Positions 44,025 through 53,066 of a stretch of DNA of 64,000 nt are shown in pieces. The stretch comes from Pedobacter sp. (GTDB taxonomy: Bacteria > Bacteroidota > Bacteroidia > Sphingobacteriales > Sphingobacteriaceae). Under the pieces are notes generated by a model, which saw only the letters and a program-made list of their open reading frames with translations, made no database searches and was not told the DNA's origin. The translations under genes and the position numbers were made by a program. The stretch spans positions 543,233 to 607,232 of the forward strand of contig JAVHXV010000002.1 of the NCBI GenBank assembly GCA_031119475.1. The letters run 5' to 3'. The first letter of the stretch is position 1; the number at the start of each line of letters is the position of its first letter.

Positions 44025-45365
44025 TTAAGCTGAAAATTCAAATGTTTCCATGAACTTCGTGGTAAAGTTACCAGCCCTGAAGTTTGGATCTTTCATTAAT
44101 TTAAGGTGAAAAGGAATCGTGGTTTTTACGCCTTCGATTACAAACTCGCTCAATGCCCTTTCCATGGTACAGATGGCTTCCTCACGGGTCTGTGCTACAC
44201 AGATCAATTTGGCAATCATCGAATCGTAATTTGGTGGGATCTGATAGCCTGCATAAACGTGCGTATCTACGCGTACGCCATGGCCTCCCGGCGAATGAAA
44301 ATTGGTAATCTTGCCCGGTGACGGTCTGAAACCGTTAAATGGATCTTCGGCGTTGATGCGGCATTCGATTGCACACATATCTGGCACATAGTTTTTTCCA
44401 GAAATAGGAATACCTGCAGCCACTTTGATCTGTTCTTTGATCAGGTCAAAATTGATCACTTCTTCGGTAACCGGGTGTTCTACCTGGATCCTGGTATTCA
44501 TTTCCATGAAATAGAAGTTACGGTGTTTGTCTACCAGGAATTCAACTGTGCCAGCGCCTTCGTAGTTCACAGCCAAAGCACCTTTAATAGCTGCTTCGCC
44601 CATTTTCTCTCGAAGTTCTGGTGTCATAAATGGCGAAGGTGCTTCTTCTACCAGCTTTTGGTGACGACGTTGGATAGAGCAGTCGCGTTCTGATAAGTGG
44701 CAGGCCTTTCCATATTGATCGCCGATCACCTGGATTTCAATGTGGCGAGGATCTTCGATGTATTTTTCCAGATATAATCCGTCGTTGCCAAATGCTGCAC
44801 CAGACTCCTGACGGGCGCTGTCCCATGCATTTTCGAAATCTTCATCTTTCCATACAATACGCATACCACGGCCGCCACCGCCGGCAGTAGCTTTTAAGAT
44901 GACTGGATAGCCCATCTCGTTGGCGATCCTGATCCCATCCTTCACGCTCTCCAATAGTCCTTCAGAGCCTGGGATGGTAGGAACACCAGCGTTTTTCATG
45001 GTTTCCTTGGCCGATGATTTATCGCCCATACCATTGATCTGTTCAGGTGTGGCGCCAATAAACTTAATTCCGTAATCGCGGCAAACAGATGAAAATTTCG
45101 CATTTTCAGATAAGAAACCGTAACCTGGATGGATGGCATCAGCGTTGGTCAGCTCTGCTGCGGAAATGATATTCGGAATACTTAAATAAGAGTCTTTACT
45201 TTGTGGTGGGCCGATGCAGACCGCCTCATCGGCAAAGCGTACATGTAGGCTCTCCCGATCTGCCGTAGAATAAACGGCAACCGTTTTTATGCCCATTTCC
45301 TTACAGGTACGGATAATACGCAAGGCGATTTCGCCCCTGTTGGCAATCAATATTTTTTTAAACAT
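44025..45365 (-). CDS. accC: acetyl-CoA carboxylase biotin carboxylase subunit
   Basis: A 446-residue ATP-grasp enzyme that carboxylates the biotin of AccB. Landmarks: the N-terminal [20 protein letters not shown], the glycine-rich ATP loop [36 protein letters not shown], and the active-site [17 protein letters not shown]. Length is standard. It follows accB by 42 bases; a terminator closes the unit at 43955-43996. Confidence 0.97.
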   Translation of the reverse strand: MFKKILIANRGEIALRIIRTCKEMGIKTVAVYSTADRESLHVRFADEAVCIGPPQSKDSYLSIPNIISAAELTNADAIHPGYGFLSENAKFSSVCRDYGIKFIGATPEQINGMGDKSSAKETMKNAGVPTIPGSEGLLESVKDGIRIANEMGYPVILKATAGGGGRGMRIVWKDEDFENAWDSARQESGAAFGNDGLYLEKYIEDPRHIEIQVIGDQYGKACHLSERDCSIQRRHQKLVEEAPSPFMTPELREKMGEAAIKGALAVNYEGAGTVEFLVDKHRNFYFMEMNTRIQVEHPVTEEVINFDLIKEQIKVAAGIPISGKNYVPDMCAIECRINAEDPFNGFRPSPGKITNFHSPGGHGVRVDTHVYAGYQIPPNYDSMIAKLICVAQTREEAICTMERALSEFVIEGVKTTIPFHLKLMKDPNFRAGNFTTKFMETFEFSA

Positions 45366-45369
45366 AATC

Positions 45370-45407
45370 TTCTAATTATCTAATTAGCAAATTGATCAAT
45401 TAGCTAA
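45370..45407. repeat. AATTAGCTAATT short repeats between accB and accC
   Basis: TCTAATTATCTAATTAGCAAATTG and CAATTAGCTAATT words fill nearly the whole 42-base gap. Related words occur at 6480-6530 and 17112-17134. Confidence 0.6.
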
Positions 45408-45890
45408 TTAAATGGGTTCAACTAAAAACAGCGGCTGGTCGTATTCTACCGGAGAAGCATTGTCTACAAGGATCTTAACGATGCGGCCTGAAACTTCGCT
45501 CTCGATTTCATTGAACAATTTCATGGCCTCGATAATGCAAAGTACCTTTCCAGTACCGATCTCATCGCCAATGTTTACAAAAGATGGTTTGTCTGGACTT
45601 GAAGAACGGTAAAATGTACCGATCATGGGCGATTTTACAGTGATGTATTTAGAAGTATCTTCAGCTTCTGGAGCGCTGGCTGCCTTGGTTTCTGCAACGG
45701 GTTGCGGTGCTGCGGCAGGTGCCGGTTGTGGTGCTGCGGCCACTGGTGCGGCAGGTACAGCGGCATTTACATAAACCGGTGTCTGGTTGGTTTTGATCGT
45801 AATCTTAAAGTTTTCCTGCTCAATGGCAACTTCGTTTACGCCCGACCGAGAAACAAATTTGATGAGTTCCTGAATTTGTTTGATATCCAT
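45408..45890 (-). CDS. accB: biotin carboxyl carrier protein of acetyl-CoA carboxylase
   Basis: A 160-residue BCCP. The C-terminal biotinyl domain carries the motif EAMKLFNEI with the biotinylated lysine at 124, 36 residues before the end. An Ala/Pro/Gln-rich linker (about 45-80) joins it to the N-terminal helical part. It transfers CO2 from AccC to the carboxyltransferase, whose accA/accD genes are not in the window. Confidence 0.96.
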   Translation of the reverse strand: MDIKQIQELIKFVSRSGVNEVAIEQENFKITIKTNQTPVYVNAAVPAAPVAAAPQPAPAAAPQPVAETKAASAPEAEDTSKYITVKSPMIGTFYRSSSPDKPSFVNIGDEIGTGKVLCIIEAMKLFNEIESEVSGRIVKILVDNASPVEYDQPLFLVEPI

Positions 45891-45999
45891 TCTTTTGTTG
45901 TTATGTTAAAAAAATTGGTGTCTTTAGAATTAACTAAGTTATAGTTTTTTTGTTTTAAATAATAACGTTGCACTAAGCGCATGGCACTAGGCGTTTAAG

Positions 46000-46995
46000 C
46001 TAACTATTGTAAGCCCATTTTAGGTATACAGAGCCCCAGGTAAAACCACCACCAAATGCGGCTAGGATGAGATTATCTCCTTTTTTAAGCTGGTTTTCCC
46101 ACTCCCATAAACAAAGTGGGATGGTGCCATTTGTGGTATTGCCATAGCGCTCAATGTTAACCATTACCTTGTCTGTGCTTACGCCCATTCTGGATGCGGT
46201 GGCGTCGATGATGCGTTTATTGGCCTGATGTGGCACTAGCCAGGCCACATCATCGGCACTCAGGCTATTGCGTTCCATAATTTCTGCGGCTACATCGGCC
46301 ATGTTGGTTACTGCAAATTTGAATACGGTCGGGCCTTCCTGATGGGCGAAATGCTCATTGGCATCTACGGTTTCATGGCTGGCAGGTTTCACAGAGCCAC
46401 CTGCGCGCATGCCCAAAAATTCTCTTCCCGAACCATCTGATCTTAAGATCGAGTCTTGTACACCTAAGCCCTCTTCGTTGGGCTCCAAAAGCACACATCC
46501 ACAGCCATCACCAAAAATGATGCAGGTTGTACGGTCTTGGTAATTGATAATCGATGACATTTTATCGCCACCAATCACCAAAACTTTTTTATGCTTTCCA
46601 GATTCGATAAACTGTGCACCAGTGGATAGTCCGAAGATAAAGCCCGAGCAGGCGGCCTGGAGATCATAGCCCCAAGCATTGGTGGCACCCACTTTATCGG
46701 CCAATACGTTTGCCGTAGCCGGAAAGGTAAAATCAGGAGTAGTGGTACAGAAAATAATCAGGTCGATTTCCTTTGCATCGATTCCCCTTTTTTTGAGCAA
46801 TCCATTTACCGCGTGTACAGCCATGTCAGATGTGCCCAAACCTTCACCTTTTAATATTCTGCGCTCTTTAATGCCAGTCCGCGTGGTAATCCATTCATCA
46901 GAAGTGTCAACAAAGGTTTCCAACTCTTTATTGGTCATTACATAATCTGGAACATAACCGTTGACTGCCGTAATAGCAGCGTGAATTTTACTCAT
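46000..46995 (-). CDS. fabH: 3-oxoacyl-ACP synthase III
   Basis: A 331-residue KAS III that condenses acetyl-CoA or branched acyl-CoA with malonyl-ACP to start fatty acid chains. The nucleophile is Cys116 ([13 protein letters not shown]); the catalytic His and Asn lie in [11 protein letters not shown] and [11 protein letters not shown]. It starts 15 bases after plsX on the same strand and is 109 bases before accB, which may have its own promoter. Confidence 0.96.
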   Translation of the reverse strand: MSKIHAAITAVNGYVPDYVMTNKELETFVDTSDEWITTRTGIKERRILKGEGLGTSDMAVHAVNGLLKKRGIDAKEIDLIIFCTTTPDFTFPATANVLADKVGATNAWGYDLQAACSGFIFGLSTGAQFIESGKHKKVLVIGGDKMSSIINYQDRTTCIIFGDGCGCVLLEPNEEGLGVQDSILRSDGSGREFLGMRAGGSVKPASHETVDANEHFAHQEGPTVFKFAVTNMADVAAEIMERNSLSADDVAWLVPHQANKRIIDATASRMGVSTDKVMVNIERYGNTTNGTIPLCLWEWENQLKKGDNLILAAFGGGFTWGSVYLKWAYNS

Positions 46996-47010
46996 TGTAT
47001 TTAAATTAAA

Positions 47011-47949
47011 TTATTCGAATGCGGCTTGTATTTTTTTGACCAGCCTTGTTGTGATCATATCCCTCGACTGGAAAATCATATTTTTTACGGCTTCTGGGCT
47101 TGAGATTCCATGTCCGATCAGCACGGGTGCATTTATGCCGAGCACAGGGCTGCCGCCATAATTTTCATAGTTGAAGCGATCAAAGAATTCGTCTTTTAGG
47201 CCTTTCTTAATAGTCAGGACATAGAATGATTCGGCTAGTTTAAGCATCACATTGCCGGTAAATCCATCACACACGATCACATCGGCCTTGTCATTGAAAA
47301 GATCCCTTCCCTCAACATTGCCAACAAAATTAAAAAGCTGGGTTTCTTTCATGAGCGGGAAAGTAGCCAGAGAGAGCATGTTTCCTTTTTCATCTTCTTC
47401 ACCAATATTCATCAGTGCCACTTTTGGGTTGTCGATTGCCATGATGTTTTCTGCATATAAGCTGCCCAGAATTCCAAACTGGAGTAAGGTGTCGGGCTTA
47501 CAGTCGGCATTTGCCCCAACATCCAATAAGAGGCCTACGCCGCCTTTTAGTTTGGGCACAATGGTACATAGACAGGGGCGGATAATGCCTGCGATGGTCT
47601 TGACGCTGAACACGGCGCCTACCAACATGGCTCCAGAATTTCCTGCGCTGGCGAAAGAATCGATCTTGCCTTCTTTTAGGAGTTGAAAACCAACGGCAAT
47701 GCTCGAATTTGGTTTTTGAAGAATGGCTTTTGTGGGGTGTTCGCCCATGCCGATGACTTCCTCGGTATGAACAAATTCAAAATGTTCGGGATTGAATCCC
47801 TGAGCTGAAAGTAGCGGTTTAATCTGCTTGGTATCTCCAATCAACACGAGGTGCTGATCAGGAGTAAGGGATTGATGGGCAGCTATTGCCCCCAAAACAA
47901 TTGCTTCGGGAGCATAGTCTCCGCCCATTATATCGAGACCTATTTTCAT
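47011..47949 (-). CDS. plsX: phosphate acyltransferase PlsX
   Basis: A 312-residue enzyme that turns acyl-ACP into acyl-phosphate for PlsY, the first step of phospholipid synthesis. The N-terminus KIGLDIMGGDYAPEAIVLGA and the segment IVCDGFTGNVMLKLAES are diagnostic. Length is normal. The order DUF177-rpmF-plsX-fabH is one of the most conserved bacterial clusters. Confidence 0.96.
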   Translation of the reverse strand: MKIGLDIMGGDYAPEAIVLGAIAAHQSLTPDQHLVLIGDTKQIKPLLSAQGFNPEHFEFVHTEEVIGMGEHPTKAILQKPNSSIAVGFQLLKEGKIDSFASAGNSGAMLVGAVFSVKTIAGIIRPCLCTIVPKLKGGVGLLLDVGANADCKPDTLLQFGILGSLYAENIMAIDNPKVALMNIGEEDEKGNMLSLATFPLMKETQLFNFVGNVEGRDLFNDKADVIVCDGFTGNVMLKLAESFYVLTIKKGLKDEFFDRFNYENYGGSPVLGINAPVLIGHGISSPEAVKNMIFQSRDMITTRLVKKIQAAFE

Positions 47950-48047
47950 CGTAAAAATCTTTTGTGTGCAAGCAAAATATGCTTTTTCATTCTATGAATC
48001 TAAGTTAAACTTAAACCAATAGAAAACACAAAAATTTTCTTAGAAAA

Positions 48048-48239
48048 CTATCCTATTGACGTGTTTTCTATCACTAATTTACCGTTATAGTACAAGTTGC
48101 CATCAACGTTATAGGCGGTGTGAGGAACGTGCACTGCACCGGTAGTTTGGCAAGTAGCCAAGGTAGGCGCTTCAGCTTTATAGTGCGTTCTTCTTTTGTC
48201 TCTTCTTTGTTTAGAAACCTTGCGTTTTGGATGTGCCAT
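48048..48239 (-). CDS. rpmF: 50S ribosomal protein L32 (zinc-free type)
   Basis: A 63-residue L32. The N-terminal [22 protein letters not shown] is diagnostic. The usual CxxC pairs that bind zinc are absent: only one Cys remains (LATCQTTG), and the C-terminus is [20 protein letters not shown]. It is the C-minus form of the family, which does not depend on zinc. It is 19 bases after DUF177 and 98 bases before plsX. Confidence 0.95.
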   Translation of the reverse strand: MAHPKRKVSKQRRDKRRTHYKAEAPTLATCQTTGAVHVPHTAYNVDGNLYYNGKLVIENTSIG

Positions 48240-48258
48240 TGCTGCTTTGTTTAATTAT

Positions 48259-48789
48259 TTATTTTAATTTTTTTAATGCGGCCCAAGTTGGGTCCTCATG
48301 TTGTTCTTCTTCGTTGGCTGTGCTGCCTGCTAACTTCTCCAGTTTGGCGATCATTACCGGGTCGCATGTCTGGCCATCGCCTGCCTGGTCACAGTTATTG
48401 ATGTAAGGGACTGATACGGTAATAAATTCGTAGATCATTTCCGACACATCAATTTCACTCTCCTTTCTGTTGAGCACTACGATTTCCAGGTCGTCGCTCT
48501 CCAGTTCATCTTCTGCAAATTTTACAATCTGCCGCTCCTTTAGTTCAATGGGCTGTGCAAACTCAGACAAACACTTATCGCAATTCAGTTGAATAGTGCC
48601 CCAGATATGGAAATGCAAGATCAACATGGTTTCTTGTTTATCCAGTTCAACCGTAACCTTAAGTGCTCCATCTTTGACCAAAGAGTACTCAAATGCATCA
48701 AAAAAGCTTTTGTCAATTTCGTAATCAAATTGATGTTTGCCCAATTTTAAGCCTGTGAAAGGGATTGAAAATTGTTTTAATGCCTTCAA
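48259..48789 (-). CDS. YceD/DUF177 family protein
   Basis: A 176-residue protein of the DUF177 (YceD) family, which is almost always next to rpmF and is linked to 23S rRNA or ribosome assembly. The conserved centre is LNCDKCLSEFAQPIELKERQIVKF, with a CxxC pair, and a second Cys pair lies in YINNCDQAGDGQTCDP. First gene of the lipid-ribosome cluster, with a perfect TACCTTTG promoter box upstream. Confidence 0.9.
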   Translation of the reverse strand: MKALKQFSIPFTGLKLGKHQFDYEIDKSFFDAFEYSLVKDGALKVTVELDKQETMLILHFHIWGTIQLNCDKCLSEFAQPIELKERQIVKFAEDELESDDLEIVVLNRKESEIDVSEMIYEFITVSVPYINNCDQAGDGQTCDPVMIAKLEKLAGSTANEEEQHEDPTWAALKKLK

Positions 48790-48810
48790 TTGTAACTAAA
48801 TTTTAGCCTG

Positions 48811-48818
48811 CAAAGGTA
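48811..48818 (-). promoter_or_regulatory. TACCTTTG -7 promoter box of the DUF177-rpmF cluster
   Basis: Perfect TAnnTTTG on the minus strand, 21 bases before the ATG. The position expected for the -33 element falls within the first copy of a 22-bp direct repeat (48822-48843) and shows no TTG. Confidence 0.55.
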
Positions 48819-48821
48819 GGA

Positions 48822-48945
48822 AAATAAATTGGAATGAGGAAATAATATTCTAAAATTGTGATGTTGGCGGATTAAAAATCCGCGGATACATTGGTCGAGA
48901 TTTAAAATCTCGACCAGCATCAGAAATAAATTGGAATGAGGAAAT
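48822..48945. repeat. double-hairpin element between 22-bp direct repeats
   Basis: Exact 22-bp direct repeats at 48822-48843 and 48924-48945 (AAATAAATTGGAATGAGGAA plus AT) flank 80 bases. This insert has two perfect palindromes: GCGGATT/AATCCGC at 48867-48883 and TGGTCGAGATTT/AAATCTCGACCA at 48892-48916. The ends of the hairpin part, TGATGTTGG (48859) and CCAGCATCA (48914), are inverse copies with one mismatch. It looks like a small non-coding mobile or REP-type unit that duplicated its target on insertion. It encodes nothing. Confidence 0.7.
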
Positions 48946-49012
48946 TAATTAAAAAATTAGTTTAGTGTATGGCACTTTGTGTCAGAAGTGTGAGTCGCTA
49001 ATCGCCAAACGC

Positions 49013-49837
49013 TTAAAGCGTAACCATTTCCTTTCCATTCCTGCTCCATTCGCTCCAAGAACCTACATATAATTTTGGAAGGGGCAAGCCTGCATGATCC
49101 ATCGCCAACAATAGGTGGCAGGCCGTAACCCCTGAGCCACAATGTACGATGGTAGACTGATGGTCATGCTCAGATAAGCCTTTGAATTGTTTTTTTAGAT
49201 TTCCTGGCGTCAAAAACGCCCCATTTTTATCAAGATTTGAGGTGAAGGGCACGTTAATCGCCCCCGGGATGTGGCCGGCAACGGTATCTATAGGCTCATT
49301 GATCCCATCGAAACGTTCTTTCGAACGTACATCAATAATGGTTTGGTTGCCAGTTTTGCTGGCCTTTTCTACTTCATCCATATCGGCCAGTGGCAAGTTC
49401 CACTGGGTTATCTGGTAATCATCTGCCGCAGGTTTGATCACTATGGTCGAATTGACAGGAAACCCCGCAGAAACAGCAGCGTCAAATCCACCGTTAATGA
49501 CCTGTACTTTTTGATGTCCAGCGGCCCTTAACATCCACCAAAACCTAGCTGCAGCATTCGAATTCTGTTTGTCGTCGTACACGATTACATGTGCAGACTG
49601 GTCAATACCCAATTTGCCCAATAACTTGCCAAATTGCACAGGATCGGGCAATGGATGCCTCCCACCCTCGGCAGCATTTGGCCTGACTGCTGCCAGATCT
49701 TCATCCAGATCTACATATTGTGCTCCCGCGAGGTGCTTTTCTGCATAACGGACTTTGGCACCTGCGCTCGCATCAAATAAGAGATAATCCAATGGATCAA
49801 GTTTCAGGAGTTCAGCAGGTTCGATAATTGGAGACAT
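49013..49837 (-). CDS. sulfurtransferase (tandem rhodanese, 3-mercaptopyruvate type)
   Basis: A 274-residue enzyme with two rhodanese domains. The C-terminal domain holds the persulfide-forming Cys233 in HCGSGVTAC; the CGSGVTA loop is typical of 3-mercaptopyruvate sulfurtransferases rather than thiosulfate-specific enzymes (CRxGxR). The N-terminal domain is inactive (VIVYDDKQNSNAAARFWWMLR). It carries sulfur to cyanide or thiol acceptors. It lies 57 bases beyond pdxA on the same strand, with a short-period repeat between. Confidence 0.92.
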   Translation of the reverse strand: MSPIIEPAELLKLDPLDYLLFDASAGAKVRYAEKHLAGAQYVDLDEDLAAVRPNAAEGGRHPLPDPVQFGKLLGKLGIDQSAHVIVYDDKQNSNAAARFWWMLRAAGHQKVQVINGGFDAAVSAGFPVNSTIVIKPAADDYQITQWNLPLADMDEVEKASKTGNQTIIDVRSKERFDGINEPIDTVAGHIPGAINVPFTSNLDKNGAFLTPGNLKKQFKGLSEHDHQSTIVHCGSGVTACHLLLAMDHAGLPLPKLYVGSWSEWSRNGKEMVTL

Positions 49838-49860
49838 GGTGTGGTTATTTTGAGAAGTCT

Positions 49861-49893
49861 AAGCTCTTAACTATCAACTATAAACTACTAACT
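49861..49893. repeat. AACTATCAACTATAAACTAC short-period repeat
   Basis: Period 7-8 words between pdxA and the sulfurtransferase gene, of the same family as 43022-43049. Confidence 0.6.
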
Positions 49894-49894
49894 A

Positions 49895-50974
49895 TTAATT
49901 GGCATCATCCTTAACATCACTTGCCGTTTCTACCAGTTTTCCGCCACTTCTTAACTGATTGGCCAACATCTTTTCCTGTTCCCTTCTATGCTTCACAATG
50001 TGGATGGCCGCAAAAACGGCTTCCATAAAAGAAGTTGGATCGGCCATATTTTTTCCGGCAATATCGTAACCGGTGCCGTGATCTGGTGAAGTACGGACAA
50101 ATTTAAGTCCGGCCGTATAATTTACCCCTGTGCTAAATGCAATCGTTTTAAAGGGGATGAGGCCCTGGTCGTGGTACATGGCCAGTACGGCATCAAATTT
50201 TTTGTAAGTCCCATTGCCAAAGAAACCATCGGCGGGATATGGGCCAAAACAGATAATCCCCTTATCAAAGGCCTCCTGTATAGCTGGAGAGATGACCTCA
50301 GCCTCTTCCTTGCCCAAAAGGCCATTGTCGCTGGCATGTGGGTTTAATCCCAAGACTGCAATCTTTGGCTTTTCGATCCAGAAATCCTTTTTTAGGCTGT
50401 CGTTGATCAGCTGCAGTTTTCTTACAATCTTTTCTTGGGTAATGGTCTGTGGCACATCCTTAACGGGGATGTGGCTCGTTACCACCCCAACGCGCAAAGT
50501 TTCGCTGATCAGGAACATCAGTACATCGCTATTGCCACTGCGTTCCTGCAGATATTCGGTATGGCCCGGAAAGCTGAAGTTTTCTGACTGGATATTATTT
50601 TTATTGATCGGTGCCGTAACAAGAGCGTCAATTTCCCCTTTTACAAGGTCGTCTGTAGCTTTTTGGAGAGAAAGCAGTGCATATTTTCCGCCAATTTCAT
50701 TCGTTATGCCCAGATCAATCTTCACATCCTCGTCCCACGCATTGATCATATTGAGCCTACGCGGATTGGCGGCGTCTGCTTGGGTAATCACATTGAAGTT
50801 GATTTCTTCCATCTTCAATGCCTTGCGATGAAATGAGGCTACCTTGGTATGTCCATATAGGATTGGCGTACAGTAATCGAGCATTTTATTTTCGGCAAAT
50901 GTTTTTAGGATCACTTCTAGCCCTATCCCATTTACATCGCCAATGCTGATTCCTATTTTAACTTTATCGCTCAT
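49895..50974 (-). CDS. pdxA: 4-hydroxythreonine-4-phosphate dehydrogenase
   Basis: A 359-residue PdxA that oxidises 4-phosphohydroxy-L-threonine in the DXP-dependent pathway to pyridoxal phosphate. Motifs: GISIGDVNGIGLEVILKT, FPGHTEYLQERSG, LGLNPHASDNGLLG and AMYHDQGLIPFK, with metal ligands in the last. Length is slightly longer than the E. coli enzyme. It is divergent from rsmA, with 138 bases between. Confidence 0.95.
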   Translation of the reverse strand: MSDKVKIGISIGDVNGIGLEVILKTFAENKMLDYCTPILYGHTKVASFHRKALKMEEINFNVITQADAANPRRLNMINAWDEDVKIDLGITNEIGGKYALLSLQKATDDLVKGEIDALVTAPINKNNIQSENFSFPGHTEYLQERSGNSDVLMFLISETLRVGVVTSHIPVKDVPQTITQEKIVRKLQLINDSLKKDFWIEKPKIAVLGLNPHASDNGLLGKEEAEVISPAIQEAFDKGIICFGPYPADGFFGNGTYKKFDAVLAMYHDQGLIPFKTIAFSTGVNYTAGLKFVRTSPDHGTGYDIAGKNMADPTSFMEAVFAAIHIVKHRREQEKMLANQLRSGGKLVETASDVKDDAN

Positions 50975-51112
50975 GTATCTCTTAGAATTTGGTGCAATTT
51001 AGAGAAATTTAAGGTTAACCGCAATTGTTTAGCGTTTGGCGCATGATGTCCCTATTGACACGCCGAGCGCAAAACAAAAATAAAACTTAACTTTACGCCA
51101 TAACATCCAACC

Positions 51113-51898
51113 ATGGCCGAAGTCAGAGCAAAAAAACATTTAGGACAACATTTTCTCACCGACAAAAATATTGCAGAGCGGATTGTCAACGGATTGGTGC
51201 ATACTGATCAATACCATCAGGTACTGGAGGTTGGGCCGGGAATGGGCATTCTTTCCGATTTTTTGTTGGCAAGGAAAGACCTGGAAACCTTTTTGATCGA
51301 TATCGATTTGGAATCAATTGCATTTCTGGATAAAAAATATCCCCAATTGGGCAACCGCCTGATCAGCGGTGATTTTTTGAAACTCGATCTCGCCACTATT
51401 TTTCCAGGCAAGTTTGCGGTCATCGGAAACTTCCCCTACAACATTTCTTCTCAGATCTTGTTCAAGATCCTGGAACATAAGGACAGCATTGTCGAAATGG
51501 TGGGCATGTTCCAGAAAGAAGTGGCCGAACGCTGTGCCTCCAAATCAGGTAGCAAGGAATATGGGATTTTGAGCGTGCTCATCCAGGCGTATTATGACAT
51601 CGACTATCTTTTTACCGTAAAACCGGGAACGTTCAATCCGCCTCCAAAAGTAAATTCTGGCGTGATCAGGTTGAGCAGAAACCAGGTGGCCGCCCTGCCA
51701 TGCGATGAAAAACTTTTTTGGCGAACGGTGAAGGCGGGGTTTAACCAGCGGAGAAAGACATTGCGGAATGCCTTATCGGGAACCATCCCTAAAGATAGAA
51801 TGGATCACCATGCGTTTTTTGATAAGCGGGCAGAACAGCTCACCGTTGATGATTTTGTTACGCTGACCCAACATCTTTCGGAACTCATGCAACATTAA
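51113..51898 (+). CDS. rsmA: 16S rRNA (adenine1518-N6/adenine1519-N6) dimethyltransferase
   Basis: A 261-residue RsmA/KsgA that dimethylates two adenines near the 3' end of 16S rRNA; its loss gives kasugamycin resistance. The start KKHLGQHFLTDKNIAERIV, the SAM motif LEVGPGMGILSDFLL and the catalytic NFPYNISSQILFKIL are all present. A TAACTTTA sequence at 51088-51095 may be its -7 box (one mismatch). Confidence 0.96.
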   Translation: MAEVRAKKHLGQHFLTDKNIAERIVNGLVHTDQYHQVLEVGPGMGILSDFLLARKDLETFLIDIDLESIAFLDKKYPQLGNRLISGDFLKLDLATIFPGKFAVIGNFPYNISSQILFKILEHKDSIVEMVGMFQKEVAERCASKSGSKEYGILSVLIQAYYDIDYLFTVKPGTFNPPPKVNSGVIRLSRNQVAALPCDEKLFWRTVKAGFNQRRKTLRNALSGTIPKDRMDHHAFFDKRAEQLTVDDFVTLTQHLSELMQH

Positions 51899-51922
51899 AG
51901 GCTTATTTTTCATCTTTAGTTT

Positions 51923-53065
51923 ATGAAAAGAAATCTGCTATTCATTTTATTGATCCTTGGGATTGGGGCTAAGGCACAAGACCAAAACCGCAAAGATTTG
52001 GAATTCTTGGTAAAGACCATCCAAAAACTGCCGTCCTATCAGGATCAGGTAAAGGACAATCCCAAATTGCGCTATGATATCAATCAAATCCCCTTCTCAG
52101 ATAATGAAACGACTTTTGAGCTCTTTTTAAAGTTTTATAGCCTGATCGCACCAATTAGAGATAACCACTTAACTTTTTATACCAATCGCGATTCTGCTTT
52201 CGCCAAACCTGCTTTGCTCCATCTGGAGAAGAGTTTGATCGACTCAGCGCTGCAAAAATCAGGTGATGATAGCATCTGTGGAACTTATTATGCCGCGGCG
52301 TATCAGATCCAGATCATCAAACTGGGAGAAAAATACTTTGGTATTGCACAGCACAACAAGCAGTTTGAAACCAGATTTGTTTTACTGAAAACCATACCCA
52401 ACCATTTCGATATGATCGGTTTTGTAAAAGATGGAGGCGGATATTTTCTGTACCGGAATGTTTCTTTTGCTAGTGGTCGATTGGTAGGTACCCCCTATAG
52501 AAAATATAGAGGGGCTGATTTTTTTAGTCTGCCAAGCGGAACACCAAAATATGAATTTAAGCTATTGGAAGATGGAATTGCATATTTGCGTTTAGGCAGC
52601 TTTTATGCCAGTCCCGAAATCATTGCAGAATCCGACCAGTTCTTTAAACAGGTGGTTTTGCCAAAAAATACGAAGCATCTGATCGTAGATTTAAGGGATA
52701 ATCGGGGAGGCGCTTTCAAAAACTCGAAGAAATTTCTTGATTTCGTTAGAGGATTTGATGGTAAGGTACATTTAATGACCAATGCCTATACCGGCAGCAA
52801 TGCGGAACAGTTTACGATAGAACTAATGGACCAAAAAAACTTGGTCCGCTATGGCGAAACTACAGCTGGCGTAATTTGCTACGGAAACAATGTAGATACG
52901 ATTATAGATTTGCCGAGCAAACGATTTAGTTTTTATATCACTGACCTAAAGCCTAAAAGCAAATATATACCTTTCGAAAGCTATGGTGTAGAACCACAGA
53001 TATGGCTGAACGGCTTTACAAAAGACTGGGTTTCACAGGTAATGGATTACATTAAGCAAAACTGA
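51923..53065 (+). CDS. S41 family peptidase
   Basis: A 380-residue exported serine peptidase of the S41 (C-terminal processing/tricorn core) family. Signal peptide FILLILGIGAKAQ, a poorly conserved middle part without a clear PDZ domain, then the catalytic domain: DGIAYLRLGSFYAS, LIVDLRDNRGGAF and the nucleophile region TNAYTGSNAEQFTIEL. It probably cleaves periplasmic proteins or peptides. It starts 24 bases after rsmA and its stop is 1 base before the next start. Confidence 0.88.
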   Translation: MKRNLLFILLILGIGAKAQDQNRKDLEFLVKTIQKLPSYQDQVKDNPKLRYDINQIPFSDNETTFELFLKFYSLIAPIRDNHLTFYTNRDSAFAKPALLHLEKSLIDSALQKSGDDSICGTYYAAAYQIQIIKLGEKYFGIAQHNKQFETRFVLLKTIPNHFDMIGFVKDGGGYFLYRNVSFASGRLVGTPYRKYRGADFFSLPSGTPKYEFKLLEDGIAYLRLGSFYASPEIIAESDQFFKQVVLPKNTKHLIVDLRDNRGGAFKNSKKFLDFVRGFDGKVHLMTNAYTGSNAEQFTIELMDQKNLVRYGETTAGVICYGNNVDTIIDLPSKRFSFYITDLKPKSKYIPFESYGVEPQIWLNGFTKDWVSQVMDYIKQN

Positions 53066-53066
53066 T

